From Actinomadura luzonensis (GTDB lineage: Bacteria > Actinomycetota > Actinomycetes > Streptosporangiales > Streptosporangiaceae), in contig NZ_JAKRKC020000001.1 of NCBI RefSeq assembly GCF_022664455.2, positions 1,741,001-1,805,000 on the forward strand: DNA of 64,000 bases, given 5' to 3'. A program made the position numbers and the translations under genes. Shown here in pieces: positions 53,054 to 61,175 of the stretch (position 1 is its first letter; every line of letters begins with the position of its first letter). Under the pieces are notes generated by a model. That model was not told where the DNA came from and searched no databases. It saw only the letters and a list, made by a program, of their open reading frames with translations.

Positions 53054-53716
53054 ATGGCCGGAATGCCGGAGCGTAAGGGCCGCCGCACCGCGGAGTTCAT
53101 GGCGGACGTCGTGCACGAGCGGTTGCGCGAGGCCATCCTGGCGGCGGAGTTCCGCCCCAACCACCGGCTGGTGGAGGAGGAGCTCGCCGACTGGCTCCAG
53201 GTGAGCCGCACCCCGGTGCGCGAGGCGCTGCTGCGGCTGCGCCAGGAGGGCCTGGTCGTCCAGCGCAAGGGGTGGTTCGTGCGCGACCACGCCCCCGAGG
53301 AGATCCTGGAGATCATCGAGGCGCGGGCCGGGGTGGAGGCGCACGCGGCGTACCTGGCGGCCGGGCGGCTCGACGGCGAGAGGCTGGCCCGGCTGGAGGA
53401 GCTGATCGAGCAGATGGAGGTGCCCGGCCTCCCCCGCCCCAAGCTCAACGAGCTGAACAACGAGTTCCACGAGATCATCACCGAGGGCGCGGGCAACGCG
53501 CTGATCGCCCAGTTCTACCGGCGCACCAAGGTCAACTACTGGAACTTCAACCAGCCGGTCGTCTTCACCCCGGCCGACGACGACATCGTCAACGCCCAGC
53601 ACCGCGAGCTGGCCGCCGCCATCGCCGCCAAGGACGGCGAGAGCGCCGCCCGCATCGCCCGCGAGCACGTCGGCAACACCACACGGATCATCCGCGCCGC
53701 GCTCGGCCTGGGCTGA
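53054..53716 (+). CDS. GntR-family regulator, FCD (FadR-like) subfamily
   Basis: The 220-residue protein has an N-terminal winged HTH (VHERLREAILAAEFRPNHRLVEEELADWLQVSRTPVREALLRLRQEGLV) and an all-helical FCD ligand domain with possible metal-binding residues (FHEIITEGAGN, QHRELAAAIAAKDGESAARIAREHV). FCD regulators respond to carboxylic acids or amino acids. Operator-like palindromes lie before this gene and before the VOC/GGCT-like divergent pair, which defines a likely regulon including the ABC importer. The 3' end overlaps the DMT transporter gene by 29 nt. Confidence 0.9.
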   Translation: MAGMPERKGRRTAEFMADVVHERLREAILAAEFRPNHRLVEEELADWLQVSRTPVREALLRLRQEGLVVQRKGWFVRDHAPEEILEIIEARAGVEAHAAYLAAGRLDGERLARLEELIEQMEVPGLPRPKLNELNNEFHEIITEGAGNALIAQFYRRTKVNYWNFNQPVVFTPADDDIVNAQHRELAAAIAAKDGESAARIAREHVGNTTRIIRAALGLG

Positions 53717-54578
53717 GCCGGGCCGCCCCGAAGACCAGCAGCCCGGCGAGGATCACGCCGAGCGCCGCCCACTGCCGCCCGCTCATGGCCTCGTCCAGCA
53801 CCAGCCCGCCGAGCAGCAGCCCGACGAACGGCTGCAGGTAGGTGTTGACCGAGGCCGCGGTGGACCCCCAGCGCAGGATGAACCGGAAGTACAGCAGGTA
53901 GGCGGCCGCCGAGGCGAGCAGTCCCAGCTCCAGCAGCGCCAGCGCCGGCACCGGCCGCACCTCCCCCACCTCCAGGTGTCCGGTGAGGGCGGTGACCGGC
54001 AGCAGGCAGAGGACGGCGGCGGCGATCTGGCCGAAGGCGATCACCGCCGGGTCCAGGTGCGGCAGCCGGCGGCGGGTGTAGACGTTCCCCGACGCGAACA
54101 GCGCCGAGCTCGCCACCACCGCCAGCGGCCAGCCCCACAGCTCGACCCCGCCGCCGGCCAGCAGCACCATGCCGGCGAACGCCGTGCCGATCCCGGCCAG
54201 CCGCCCCACGGTGAACCGCTCGGCCCGCAGCCCGAGGCTCGCGATGAGGAACACGAACACCGGCGTCGTGGCCGACAGCACCACGGCCGTGGACGAGGTG
54301 ACGTGCTCCTGCGCCAGCGTGAGCAGCGTGAACGGCAGCGCCATGTTGCCCGCGCCGAGCACCAGCAGGTGCCCGAGCGTCCGCCGCTCGCGCGGCACGG
54401 ACAGCCCGCGCGCCCGCACCACGACGCCGAGCACCGCCGCCGCGACCGCCATCCGCACCAGCACCACCATGTACGGGTTGAAGGAGCGCAGGGCGAGCGC
54501 GGTGAAGAAGAAGCTCGCCCCCCAGATCGACGTCATGGCCGCGTAGAGCGCGTGGTCGCGCGCCGTGCCGCGGATCAC
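53688..54578 (-). CDS. EamA/DMT-family transporter
   Basis: The 296-residue protein has ten membrane segments in two EamA halves (MTSIWGASFFFTALALRSFNPYMVVLVRMA; then SALFASGNVYTRRRL, ASVNTYLQPFVGLLLGGLVLDEAMSG). Members are mostly exporters of amino acids or metabolites. It starts with GTG overlapping the ABC ATPase stop by GTGA, so it is the last gene of the transporter operon. It may export an excess product or an analogue; this is inference. Confidence 0.88.
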   Translation of the reverse strand: MIRGTARDHALYAAMTSIWGASFFFTALALRSFNPYMVVLVRMAVAAAVLGVVVRARGLSVPRERRTLGHLLVLGAGNMALPFTLLTLAQEHVTSSTAVVLSATTPVFVFLIASLGLRAERFTVGRLAGIGTAFAGMVLLAGGGVELWGWPLAVVASSALFASGNVYTRRRLPHLDPAVIAFGQIAAAVLCLLPVTALTGHLEVGEVRPVPALALLELGLLASAAAYLLYFRFILRWGSTAASVNTYLQPFVGLLLGGLVLDEAMSGRQWAALGVILAGLLVFGAARLSPGRARRG

Positions 54579-55360
54579 GCCGGGGCGCTCCTGCTGGACA
54601 TCCGCGCGAGGAACGCCCTGGTCCGCTCGTGCTCCGGCGACGTGAGCACCCGCTCGGCGGGTCCCTGCTCGACGACGCCGCCGTCCACCATGAAGACGAC
54701 GCGGTCGGCGATGTCCTCGACGAGCGGGATGTCGTGCGTGGCCATGAGCATCGTGCACCGCTGGCCGGCCAGGTCCCTGATCACCCCGGCCACCTCCACG
54801 CGCAGCTCGGGGTCGAGGGCGCTGGTCGGCTCGTCGAGCAGGATCATGCTCGGGTCCATGGCGAGGGCGCGGGCGATCGCGACGCGCTGCTGCTGGCCGC
54901 CGGAGAGCTGGCGCGGGTAGTGGTGCTCGCGTCCGGCGAGGCCCATGCGCTCCAGCAGCTCGGCGGCCTGCCGGGCGGCCTCGGCCTTCGGCGTGCCGAG
55001 GACCTGGCGGGGGCCGTAGGCGACGTTCTGCAGCGCGGTCATGTGCCGGAACAGGTTGAAGTGCTGGAAGACCATGCCGATGCGGGCCCGCTGCCGGCTG
55101 GCCTCGCGCTCGGGCAACGGCTCCAGGAAGCCGCCGGCCTCGCGGTAGCCGACCAGCTCGCCGTCCACCTCGATCCGGCCGGAGTCGATGACCTCCAGGT
55201 TGTTGACGCAGCGCAGGAAGGTGGACTTGCCCGCCCCGGACGGGCCGATCAGCGCGACGATCTCGCCGTCGCGCACCTCGGCCGAGACGTCCCTCAGCAC
55301 CGGCGTGGCCCCGAAGGACTTGAACACGTGCCGGGAGCGCATCTTGACCGCTCGTTCCAT
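54575..55360 (-). CDS. Polar amino-acid ABC transporter ATPase
   Basis: The 261-residue ATPase has Walker A GPSGAGKST, Q-loop MVFQHFNLF, signature LSGGQQQRVAIARAL, Walker B ILLDEPTSALDPE and H-loop MATHDIPLV. FNLFRHMTALQN is typical of the HisP/GlnQ family. An insert (VGYREAGGFLEPLPEREASRQ) is moderately long, as in HisP-like members. GAGGTG precedes the ATG. It lies 5 bp after the permease gene. Confidence 0.92.
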   Translation of the reverse strand: MERAVKMRSRHVFKSFGATPVLRDVSAEVRDGEIVALIGPSGAGKSTFLRCVNNLEVIDSGRIEVDGELVGYREAGGFLEPLPEREASRQRARIGMVFQHFNLFRHMTALQNVAYGPRQVLGTPKAEAARQAAELLERMGLAGREHHYPRQLSGGQQQRVAIARALAMDPSMILLDEPTSALDPELRVEVAGVIRDLAGQRCTMLMATHDIPLVEDIADRVVFMVDGGVVEQGPAERVLTSPEHERTRAFLARMSSRSAPA

Positions 55361-55365
55361 CACGC

Positions 55366-56211
55366 TCACCTCGCAGGGAACTTGCGCTCGAGGACGTGCT
55401 GCCCGACCGTGATCAGCGCGGTCAGCAGCAGGTACCAGAAGGCGGCGACGAGCAGCAGTTCGAGATACTTGAAGTTGGTGTAGTAGACGCGGCTGACCGA
55501 CAGCAGGATCTCCGAGTAGCCGATGGCGTACGCCAGCGACGTGTTCTTGATCATCAGGATGTACTGGTTGCCGACCGCCGGCATGACGATCCGGAAGGCC
55601 TGGGCCAGCACGATCTGCCGGGTGATCTTCCCGCCGGGCACGCCGAGCGCCCGGGCCGCGTCGCGCTGGCCCTGGTCCACGCCCTGGATGCCGCTGCGGA
55701 TGACCTCCGCCATGTACGCGCTCTCGGCCAGCGTCAGCGCGAACAGCCCCGCCATGAACGGCGTGAAGAACTGGCTGGCCGGCTGGTCCTGCACGAGCAC
55801 GACGTCGGTGAACGGGACCGACAGGCTGACCCGCCCGATCACCCGCGGCACCGCGTAGAACCAGATGAGCAGCTGCACCAGCATCGGCGTGCCGCGGAAG
55901 ACGAACACGAACGCGGCCGCCGCCCACCTCAGCACCGCGTTGTCGCTGATGCGCAGCAGCGCGACGCCGGTGCCGAGCACGATGGCGAGGGCCGTGCTGA
56001 GCGTGGCGAGGGAGAGCGTCCCCCAGACCGCCTGGAGGATCTGCGGCCCGATCAGGTAGCGCCCGACCGTGGCCAGGTCGAACACGCCCGAGCGCAGGAA
56101 CGGCCAGACGATCAGCGGGACGGCCGCGACGACGGCGCAGGCCTGGAGGATCTGCCCCCAGGGCCTGGGCCGCCGCACCGGGAAGTAGACCGGGCTGTCA
56201 GGGCTTGCCAT
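55366..56211 (-). CDS. Polar amino-acid ABC transporter permease
   Basis: The 281-residue HisM/GlnP-like permease has five membrane segments. The FRGTPMLVQLLIWFYAVPRVIG segment and the coupling loop GQRDAARALGVPGGKITRQIVLAQAFRIVMPAVGNQY are typical. There is a single permease gene, so it presumably forms a homodimer. Its start overlaps the binding-protein stop by 14 nt. Confidence 0.92.
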   Translation of the reverse strand: MASPDSPVYFPVRRPRPWGQILQACAVVAAVPLIVWPFLRSGVFDLATVGRYLIGPQILQAVWGTLSLATLSTALAIVLGTGVALLRISDNAVLRWAAAAFVFVFRGTPMLVQLLIWFYAVPRVIGRVSLSVPFTDVVLVQDQPASQFFTPFMAGLFALTLAESAYMAEVIRSGIQGVDQGQRDAARALGVPGGKITRQIVLAQAFRIVMPAVGNQYILMIKNTSLAYAIGYSEILLSVSRVYYTNFKYLELLLVAAFWYLLLTALITVGQHVLERKFPAR

Positions 56212-57067
56212 CGAGCTGTCCGTTGTAGGCCGGCTTCTCCAGCCCGCCGACGTTCAGGTTCCACTTGGCGAGGATCTTGTCGTAGGCGCCGTCCCGCATC
56301 ATCGCCGCCAGCGTGTCGTAGACGGCGTCGCGCAGCCCCGGGTCGCCGCCCTTGCCGAACGTGAAGTTGATCAGGTAGTCGACCAGGTGGTAGTCCGTGG
56401 TGGCGAACTGGTCAGGGTTCTGCTTGACGATGTACTGCGCCTGCGCCAGGTCCGGCGTGTACGCCTCGATGCGCTCCGACAGCAGCCCTTGGAGGCCGAG
56501 CGGCGTCGAGGTGTAGTGCTCGACCTGGATCGGGCCGCCGGAGCAGGAGGCGTTGGCCTGCTCCACGGCCTTCTCCAGGGTGGTCGAGCCCTCCAGCATG
56601 CCGAGCTTGTGGCCGCAGACGGCCTTGGCGTCGGGGTACTTGCCGGCGTCGGCCTTGCGGACCAGGAACGTGGCGCCCGACCGGTAGTAGCCGATCATGT
56701 CCACCTGCTGGAGGCGTTCGGGGTTGGGGCTCATGCCGCCCGAGCCCATGTCGAACTGCCCGGCCTGCAGGCCGGTGATGATGGCCGAGTAGTCGGTCTG
56801 CACCCACTGGGTCTTCAGGCCGAGCCGGCGGGCGATCTCGGCCACGATCTCGACGCCGAAGCCCTGGAGGTCCTGCGAGCCCTCGGCGCGGAACTCGCCG
56901 GGGATGTACGACTGCTGCGAGCCGATCATCAGGACGCCCTGCTGGACGGTCTGCACCGCGCCGCCGGACGCCGTGGCCGTGGCGCTCCCGCCGCCGCCTC
57001 CTGAGCAGGCGGCCAGCAGCACCGCGACGGCGGTCGCCACGGCCGGGAAGAACAGCCTTCCTGACAT
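56198..57067 (-). CDS. Amino-acid ABC transporter substrate-binding lipoprotein
   Basis: The 289-residue family-3 binding protein has a lipoprotein signal (VAVLLAACSGG, lipobox LAAC), a Gly/Ser/Thr linker and the bilobal domain (GFGVEIVAEIARRLGLKTQWVQTDYSAIITGLQAGQFDMGSGGMSPNPERLQQVDM). The Asp/Arg ligand pocket of alpha-amino-acid binders is only partly recognisable, so the ligand could be an amino acid or a related compound. First gene of the transporter operon, 36 bp after the GGCT-like gene. Confidence 0.9.
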   Translation of the reverse strand: MSGRLFFPAVATAVAVLLAACSGGGGGSATATASGGAVQTVQQGVLMIGSQQSYIPGEFRAEGSQDLQGFGVEIVAEIARRLGLKTQWVQTDYSAIITGLQAGQFDMGSGGMSPNPERLQQVDMIGYYRSGATFLVRKADAGKYPDAKAVCGHKLGMLEGSTTLEKAVEQANASCSGGPIQVEHYTSTPLGLQGLLSERIEAYTPDLAQAQYIVKQNPDQFATTDYHLVDYLINFTFGKGGDPGLRDAVYDTLAAMMRDGAYDKILAKWNLNVGGLEKPAYNGQLDGKP

Positions 57068-57103
57068 GCGAATCTCCCTGTCGGTGTCGGGGGGCGGCCG
57101 CGG

Positions 57104-57601
57104 CTAGCGGGAGTCGGCGGAGCGGCCCGGCTTGCCGGCGGGCACGGGACGGTCGAAGTCGGGGCACTCGGCGGCGTCGTCGAAGGTCTGCTGGACCTCG
57201 GCCCGGTAGTCGGCGGGGAAGTTCTGCTCGGCGAGGCCGGCGGGCACGCGCTCCCAGTAGAAGCGCGGCGGGCGCATGCGGATGCCGGGCTGCGACAGCA
57301 CGTAGGTGAAGCAGTCGTAGTGGTTGCCGTCCTCGCCCCGGACGGTCAGGAAGACGATGTCGAAGTCGTCGAACTCGTCCTTCAGGTGCGCGTCGTCGAC
57401 CTCGAAGACGATGCCCTGGGCGGCCTTGCCGTACGTGCCGGTGTCGGCCAGGTGGCACCACCCGCGGTCGGTGCGGTCGCCCGCCGCGCGGAACTGGATC
57501 TGCCGGTTGACCGCCGTCGCCTTGGTCACCGCGACCGCCTCGGGCAGGTATTTCCGCAGCTCGGACTCCAGCAGGTAGGTGCAGTAGCCGAAGTAGTACA
57601 T
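57104..57601 (-). CDS. Gamma-glutamylcyclotransferase-like protein
   Basis: The 165-residue protein starts YYFGYCTYLLESELRKYLPEA, which resembles the YFAYGSNL opening of the GGCT/AIG2 fold. A GIVFEVDDAHLKDEFDDFD segment and a YWERVPAGLAEQNFPADYRAEV end also follow family spacing. The Gly-Ser of YGSN is changed to YCTY, so activity is uncertain. GGCT enzymes turn gamma-glutamyl compounds into 5-oxoproline. It leads the ABC importer operon, and a GntR-type palindrome lies in the divergent promoter. Other lyase-like roles cannot be excluded. Confidence 0.55.
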   Translation of the reverse strand: MYYFGYCTYLLESELRKYLPEAVAVTKATAVNRQIQFRAAGDRTDRGWCHLADTGTYGKAAQGIVFEVDDAHLKDEFDDFDIVFLTVRGEDGNHYDCFTYVLSQPGIRMRPPRFYWERVPAGLAEQNFPADYRAEVQQTFDDAAECPDFDRPVPAGKPGRSADSR

Positions 57602-57624
57602 GGAGGCTCCAGGGGGAACATTTT

Positions 57625-57657
57625 TGTATGTGTTACCGTGCACCAATCTGTATACAG
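57625..57657. promoter_or_regulatory. GntR operator candidates between GGCT-like and VOC genes
   Basis: CTGTATACAG (57648-57657) is a perfect 10-bp palindrome sharing TGTATACA with the GntR promoter. A weaker relative, TGTATGTG, is at 57625-57632. Both lie in the 91-bp divergent gap, suitable for joint control of both genes. Confidence 0.6.
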
Positions 57658-57692
57658 CCATTCCCGGCATCACGTCCAGACAGGGAGAACTT

Positions 57693-58148
57693 GTGATTTC
57701 GCTCTTCAGGAGCCTGCACCACGTGTGCGTCGTCGTCGCGGACCTGGACCAGGCCGTGGCGTACTACGAGAGCCTCGGCGTCGGCCCCTGGTACGACTAC
57801 CCGAAGGGCGGGCCGTACGAGACGTACGAGGTGCCGAACCCGGTGGCCTCGGCCGCCATGCGCTACAAGTGCGCCGACCTCGACAACGTGCAGCTCCAGC
57901 TCTGCCAGCCGCCCGCCGGGCTGGACTCCCCGCAGCGGCGCTTCCTGGAGGAGTGCGGCGAGGGCGTCTACCACCTGGGCTTCGAGTCGCCCGACCTCGG
58001 CGCCGCCGAGGAGCGGGCGCGGACGCTCGGCGTGGACGTCCTCGCCCGCGGCCGGCGCGCGGACGGCTCCGGGTTCTGCTACTTCGACACCCGCGCCCGC
58101 GCCGGCGTGACCCTGGAGATCCGCAGGACCCAGCACGACGCGGGTTGA
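57693..58148 (+). CDS. VOC (glyoxalase/bleomycin-resistance/epimerase-like) family protein
   Basis: The 151-residue protein has two beta-alpha-beta-beta-beta modules: LHHVCVVVADLDQAVAYYESLGVGP, then VYHLGFESPDLGAAEERARTLGVDVL and GVTLEIRRT. His in LHHV, Gln in VQLQLCQP, His in VYHLG and Glu in LEI are well placed as metal ligands, like methylmalonyl-CoA epimerase or glyoxalase I. The substrate is unknown. The GTG at 57693 has GGGAGA upstream. It probably belongs to the GntR regulon. Confidence 0.85.
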   Translation: MISLFRSLHHVCVVVADLDQAVAYYESLGVGPWYDYPKGGPYETYEVPNPVASAAMRYKCADLDNVQLQLCQPPAGLDSPQRRFLEECGEGVYHLGFESPDLGAAEERARTLGVDVLARGRRADGSGFCYFDTRARAGVTLEIRRTQHDAG

Positions 58149-58219
58149 CCCGGCCTGAACGGTAGTGGATAACGGTATTCCGACAGGGGGAGTAAACCTG
58201 CACTGTTACGGAGATCCCG

Positions 58220-61129
58220 ATGACACGTCTGGCTACTCCTGCGCTGGTCGGGCGCGACGCCCCACTGCGGACGCTCACCGGCGCGCTCACCGCCCCACCC
58301 GCTGTCATCCAGGTGCAGGGCGAGGCGGGCATCGGCAAGACCCGGCTGGTCCGGGCCGCGGTCGAGCGGGTCGACCGGCTCGTGCTGCCCGGCCACTGTC
58401 ACCAGATCCGCGAGCCGTTCCCGTACGGGCCGGTGCTCGACGCCCTCCGGCACCTCGCCCCCGCCCTGCCCGGCGGCGACCGGCTCAGCCCGGTCACCGG
58501 GGCGCTGCGCGGGCACCTGCCCGAGCTGGCCGACCGCCTGCCGCCCGTCCCGTCGCCCCCGCCCGACGACCCGCGGGCCGAGCGCCACCGGCTCTTCCGC
58601 GCCGTGCACGCCCTGCTGGCCGCCGCCGGGCCGGTCGTGCTCGTCATCGAGGACCTGCACTGGGCCGACGACGGCACCCGCGACCTGCTGCGCTTCCTCA
58701 TCGGGCAGCCGCCCGACGGGCTGGCGCTGGTGGTCACCTTCCGCCGCGAGGACCTGCCGGTGCCCGAGCTGCCGTTCGGGCACGCCTACCGCCGGCCGCC
58801 CGGGGTGCGCAGCGAGGTGATCTCGCTCGCCCCGCTCGGCGTGGAGGACGTGCGCAGGCTCGCCGGGGCGCTCGTCGGGCAGGGGCCGGCCGGGCGCGAG
58901 CTGGCCGCCCGGCTGCACGAGCGGACCGCCGGCGTGCCGTTCGTGATCGAGGAGGTGGTGCGCTCCCTGGTCGACGACGAGGGCCGATTACCCGGGCCCG
59001 AGGCGCTGGAGCGGATGGCGGTGCCGCTGCTGCTGCGCGAGGCGATGGCCGAGCAGCTCGCCGGGCTGTCGCCGGCCGCGCTGCGCGCCGTGCGCGCCGC
59101 CGCCGTGCTCGGCGTCCCCGCCGACGAGCCCCTGATCACCGCGGTCGCCGCCGCCGGGCCCGGCGGCGGCGGGTTGTGCGAGGCGCTGCAGGCCGGCGTG
59201 CTCCTGGAGCAGCCCGACGGCCAGTACGCCTTCCGCCACGCCCTCGCCCAGCAGGCCGTCTACGACACCATCCCCGGCCCCGACCGCCGCCTGGTCCACC
59301 AGCGGGCCATGACCGCGCTCGCCGCCCTCGACCTGCCCCCGCTCGTCCAGCTCGCCCACCACGCCCGCCGCGCCGGCGACCTCGCCGCCTGGCGGCGGCA
59401 CGGCGTCGCCGCCGCCGACCACGCCGCCGCGCTCGGCGACATCCCGCTGGCCGTCGAGGTGCTGGAAGGGCTGCTCGCCGACCCCAAGCTGCCGCGCGAG
59501 GCGCGCGGCCCGCTGGCGTTGCGGCTCAGCCGGCTCGCCGCGATCGGCCTGTCCCACCGCCGCGTCGTCCGCATCCTGCGCCACCTGCTCTCGGACGACT
59601 TCCTGTCCCCGCGGGTACGCGGCGAGGCCCGGCTCAACCTCGGCGTGCTGCTGTCCAACCAGGCGGGCGCGGTCGCCGCGGGCCGCCAGGAGATCCTGGC
59701 CGCGCTCCCCGACCTCCGCGACAGCCCGAGCCTCGCCGCCCGCGGGCTGGCCCTGCTGGCGATGCCCGCCTGGGGCGCCGAGCCGCTGTCCGCGCACGAG
59801 GAGTGGATGGCCCAGGCGGAGAAACTGCTGGTCGAGGGGCACGACCCCGAGCTGACCGCCGCCGTGCTCGCCAACAAGGTCACCCTCGCCATGCTCACCG
59901 GCGCCCCCGACGCCTTCGCGCAGGTCACCACCATGCCCGTGGACGGGCCCTCCGCGGCCGTGCGGCGGCAGGTGGCGCGCGGCTACTCCAACCTGTACGA
60001 CGCCGCGCTCGCCCTCGGCCACTACGCCGCCGCCGAACGCTTCGCCGCGCAGAGCCGCCGCATCGCCGAGGAGACCGGGGCGCTGTACCCGGCGTTCCTG
60101 GTCGAGATGTCGTCGATCCGGCTCGACCTGCTCACCGGCCGCTGGAACGGGCTGCGCGAGCGGGCGCTGGCGGCCGTGGAGATGACCTTCGAGGCGCCGC
60201 TGCTCGCCGTCGAGGCCCGGCTGGCGCTCGGCGTCCTGGCCCTCGCGCGGGGCGAATGGGCCGAGGCCGGCGAGCACCTGGAGGCGGCCGGCGTCCGGGA
60301 CGTCGACTCCGGCTTCCTGCCGGTCGCCATGGCCGGCTCGGCCGCCCTGATCGAGCTGCACCTCGCCATGGGCGAGCCGGACGCGGCGCTGCGCGAGGCC
60401 GGGCTCGGGCTCGACCGGCTGCGCCGCAAGGGCGTGTGGGTGTGGGGCGACCAGCTCGTCCCCGCCGCCGTCGTCGCCCTGCTCGGGGCCGGGGACCGGG
60501 CCGCCGCGGAACGGCTGGTCGCCGAGTTCGCGGCGGGCATCGAGGGCCGCGACGCCCCGTCGGCCCACGCCGGCCTCCACGCCGCCCGCGCCGCCCTCGC
60601 CCGCGCCGCCGGCGACCCCCCGAGTCCCGGGGAAGGGCGGGGGGCGTACGGGGAGGCGGTGCGGTGGTACGGGCGGGCGCGGGAGGCGTACGAGGCCATG
60701 CCCCGCCCGTACGGCGCCGCCCGCGCGGCGGAGTCGCAGGCGGGCGCGCTGCTCGCGCTGGGCGACCGGGCGGCCGCCGCCGACCTGGCGGCCGACGCCG
60801 CCGAGCGGTACGCGGCCCTCGGCGCCACCCACGACGCCGCCCGCTGCCGCCGTTTCCTGCGCGACCTCGGCCCCCTCGCGGGCGCCCCGTCCAGGCGGGC
60901 CAGGCGGAGCGGCGGCGGCGTGCTGACGCCGCGCGAGAGCGAGGTGGCCCGCCTGGTCGCCCTGGGCCGCACGAACCGGGAGATCGCCGAGGTGCTGTTC
61001 CTGTCGCGCCGCACGGTGGACACGCACGTCGCCCAGGTGCTGCGCAAGCTCGGCGTGCGCACCCGCGCGGACATCAGGGAGCCCCGGCCGGACAGGCGGC
61101 CGGGGCTCCGTGACGGCGGGACGCCCTGA
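58220..61129 (+). CDS. LuxR-family ATP-binding (LAL-type) transcriptional regulator
   Basis: The 969-residue protein has an N-terminal STAND/AAA module (Walker A GEAGIGKT at 34-41; VVLVIEDLHWADDGT for Walker B), a long helical TPR-like middle, and a C-terminal LuxR HTH (LTPRESEVARLVALGRTNREIAEVLFLSRRTVDTHVAQVLRKLG). LAL proteins are pathway activators of secondary metabolism or sugar use. Codon 257 is TTA (58988-58990), rare in this DNA and possibly bldA-dependent. The last ~20 residues are coded by terminator-like hairpins, which suggests that the protein has been extended at its end. No obvious target cluster is adjacent. Confidence 0.9.
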   Translation: MTRLATPALVGRDAPLRTLTGALTAPPAVIQVQGEAGIGKTRLVRAAVERVDRLVLPGHCHQIREPFPYGPVLDALRHLAPALPGGDRLSPVTGALRGHLPELADRLPPVPSPPPDDPRAERHRLFRAVHALLAAAGPVVLVIEDLHWADDGTRDLLRFLIGQPPDGLALVVTFRREDLPVPELPFGHAYRRPPGVRSEVISLAPLGVEDVRRLAGALVGQGPAGRELAARLHERTAGVPFVIEEVVRSLVDDEGRLPGPEALERMAVPLLLREAMAEQLAGLSPAALRAVRAAAVLGVPADEPLITAVAAAGPGGGGLCEALQAGVLLEQPDGQYAFRHALAQQAVYDTIPGPDRRLVHQRAMTALAALDLPPLVQLAHHARRAGDLAAWRRHGVAAADHAAALGDIPLAVEVLEGLLADPKLPREARGPLALRLSRLAAIGLSHRRVVRILRHLLSDDFLSPRVRGEARLNLGVLLSNQAGAVAAGRQEILAALPDLRDSPSLAARGLALLAMPAWGAEPLSAHEEWMAQAEKLLVEGHDPELTAAVLANKVTLAMLTGAPDAFAQVTTMPVDGPSAAVRRQVARGYSNLYDAALALGHYAAAERFAAQSRRIAEETGALYPAFLVEMSSIRLDLLTGRWNGLRERALAAVEMTFEAPLLAVEARLALGVLALARGEWAEAGEHLEAAGVRDVDSGFLPVAMAGSAALIELHLAMGEPDAALREAGLGLDRLRRKGVWVWGDQLVPAAVVALLGAGDRAAAERLVAEFAAGIEGRDAPSAHAGLHAARAALARAAGDPPSPGEGRGAYGEAVRWYGRAREAYEAMPRPYGAARAAESQAGALLALGDRAAAADLAADAAERYAALGATHDAARCRRFLRDLGPLAGAPSRRARRSGGGVLTPRESEVARLVALGRTNREIAEVLFLSRRTVDTHVAQVLRKLGVRTRADIREPRPDRRPGLRDGGTP

Positions 61130-61152
61130 CGGTCATCGGCGGCAGGGCGTCC
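61078..61152. terminator. Two hairpins at the LAL 3' end, between convergent genes
   Basis: The first stem has GGAGCCCCGGCC (61078-61089) with GGCCGGGGCTCC (61098-61109). The second has GGACGCCCTG (61119-61128) with CAGGGCGTCC (61143-61152). The first is fully inside the LAL reading frame and the second spans its stop. They lie before the convergent metallopeptidase stop and probably terminate both genes. Confidence 0.65.
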
Positions 61153-61175
61153 GCGCGTTCCGGGGAGGCCGGGGT

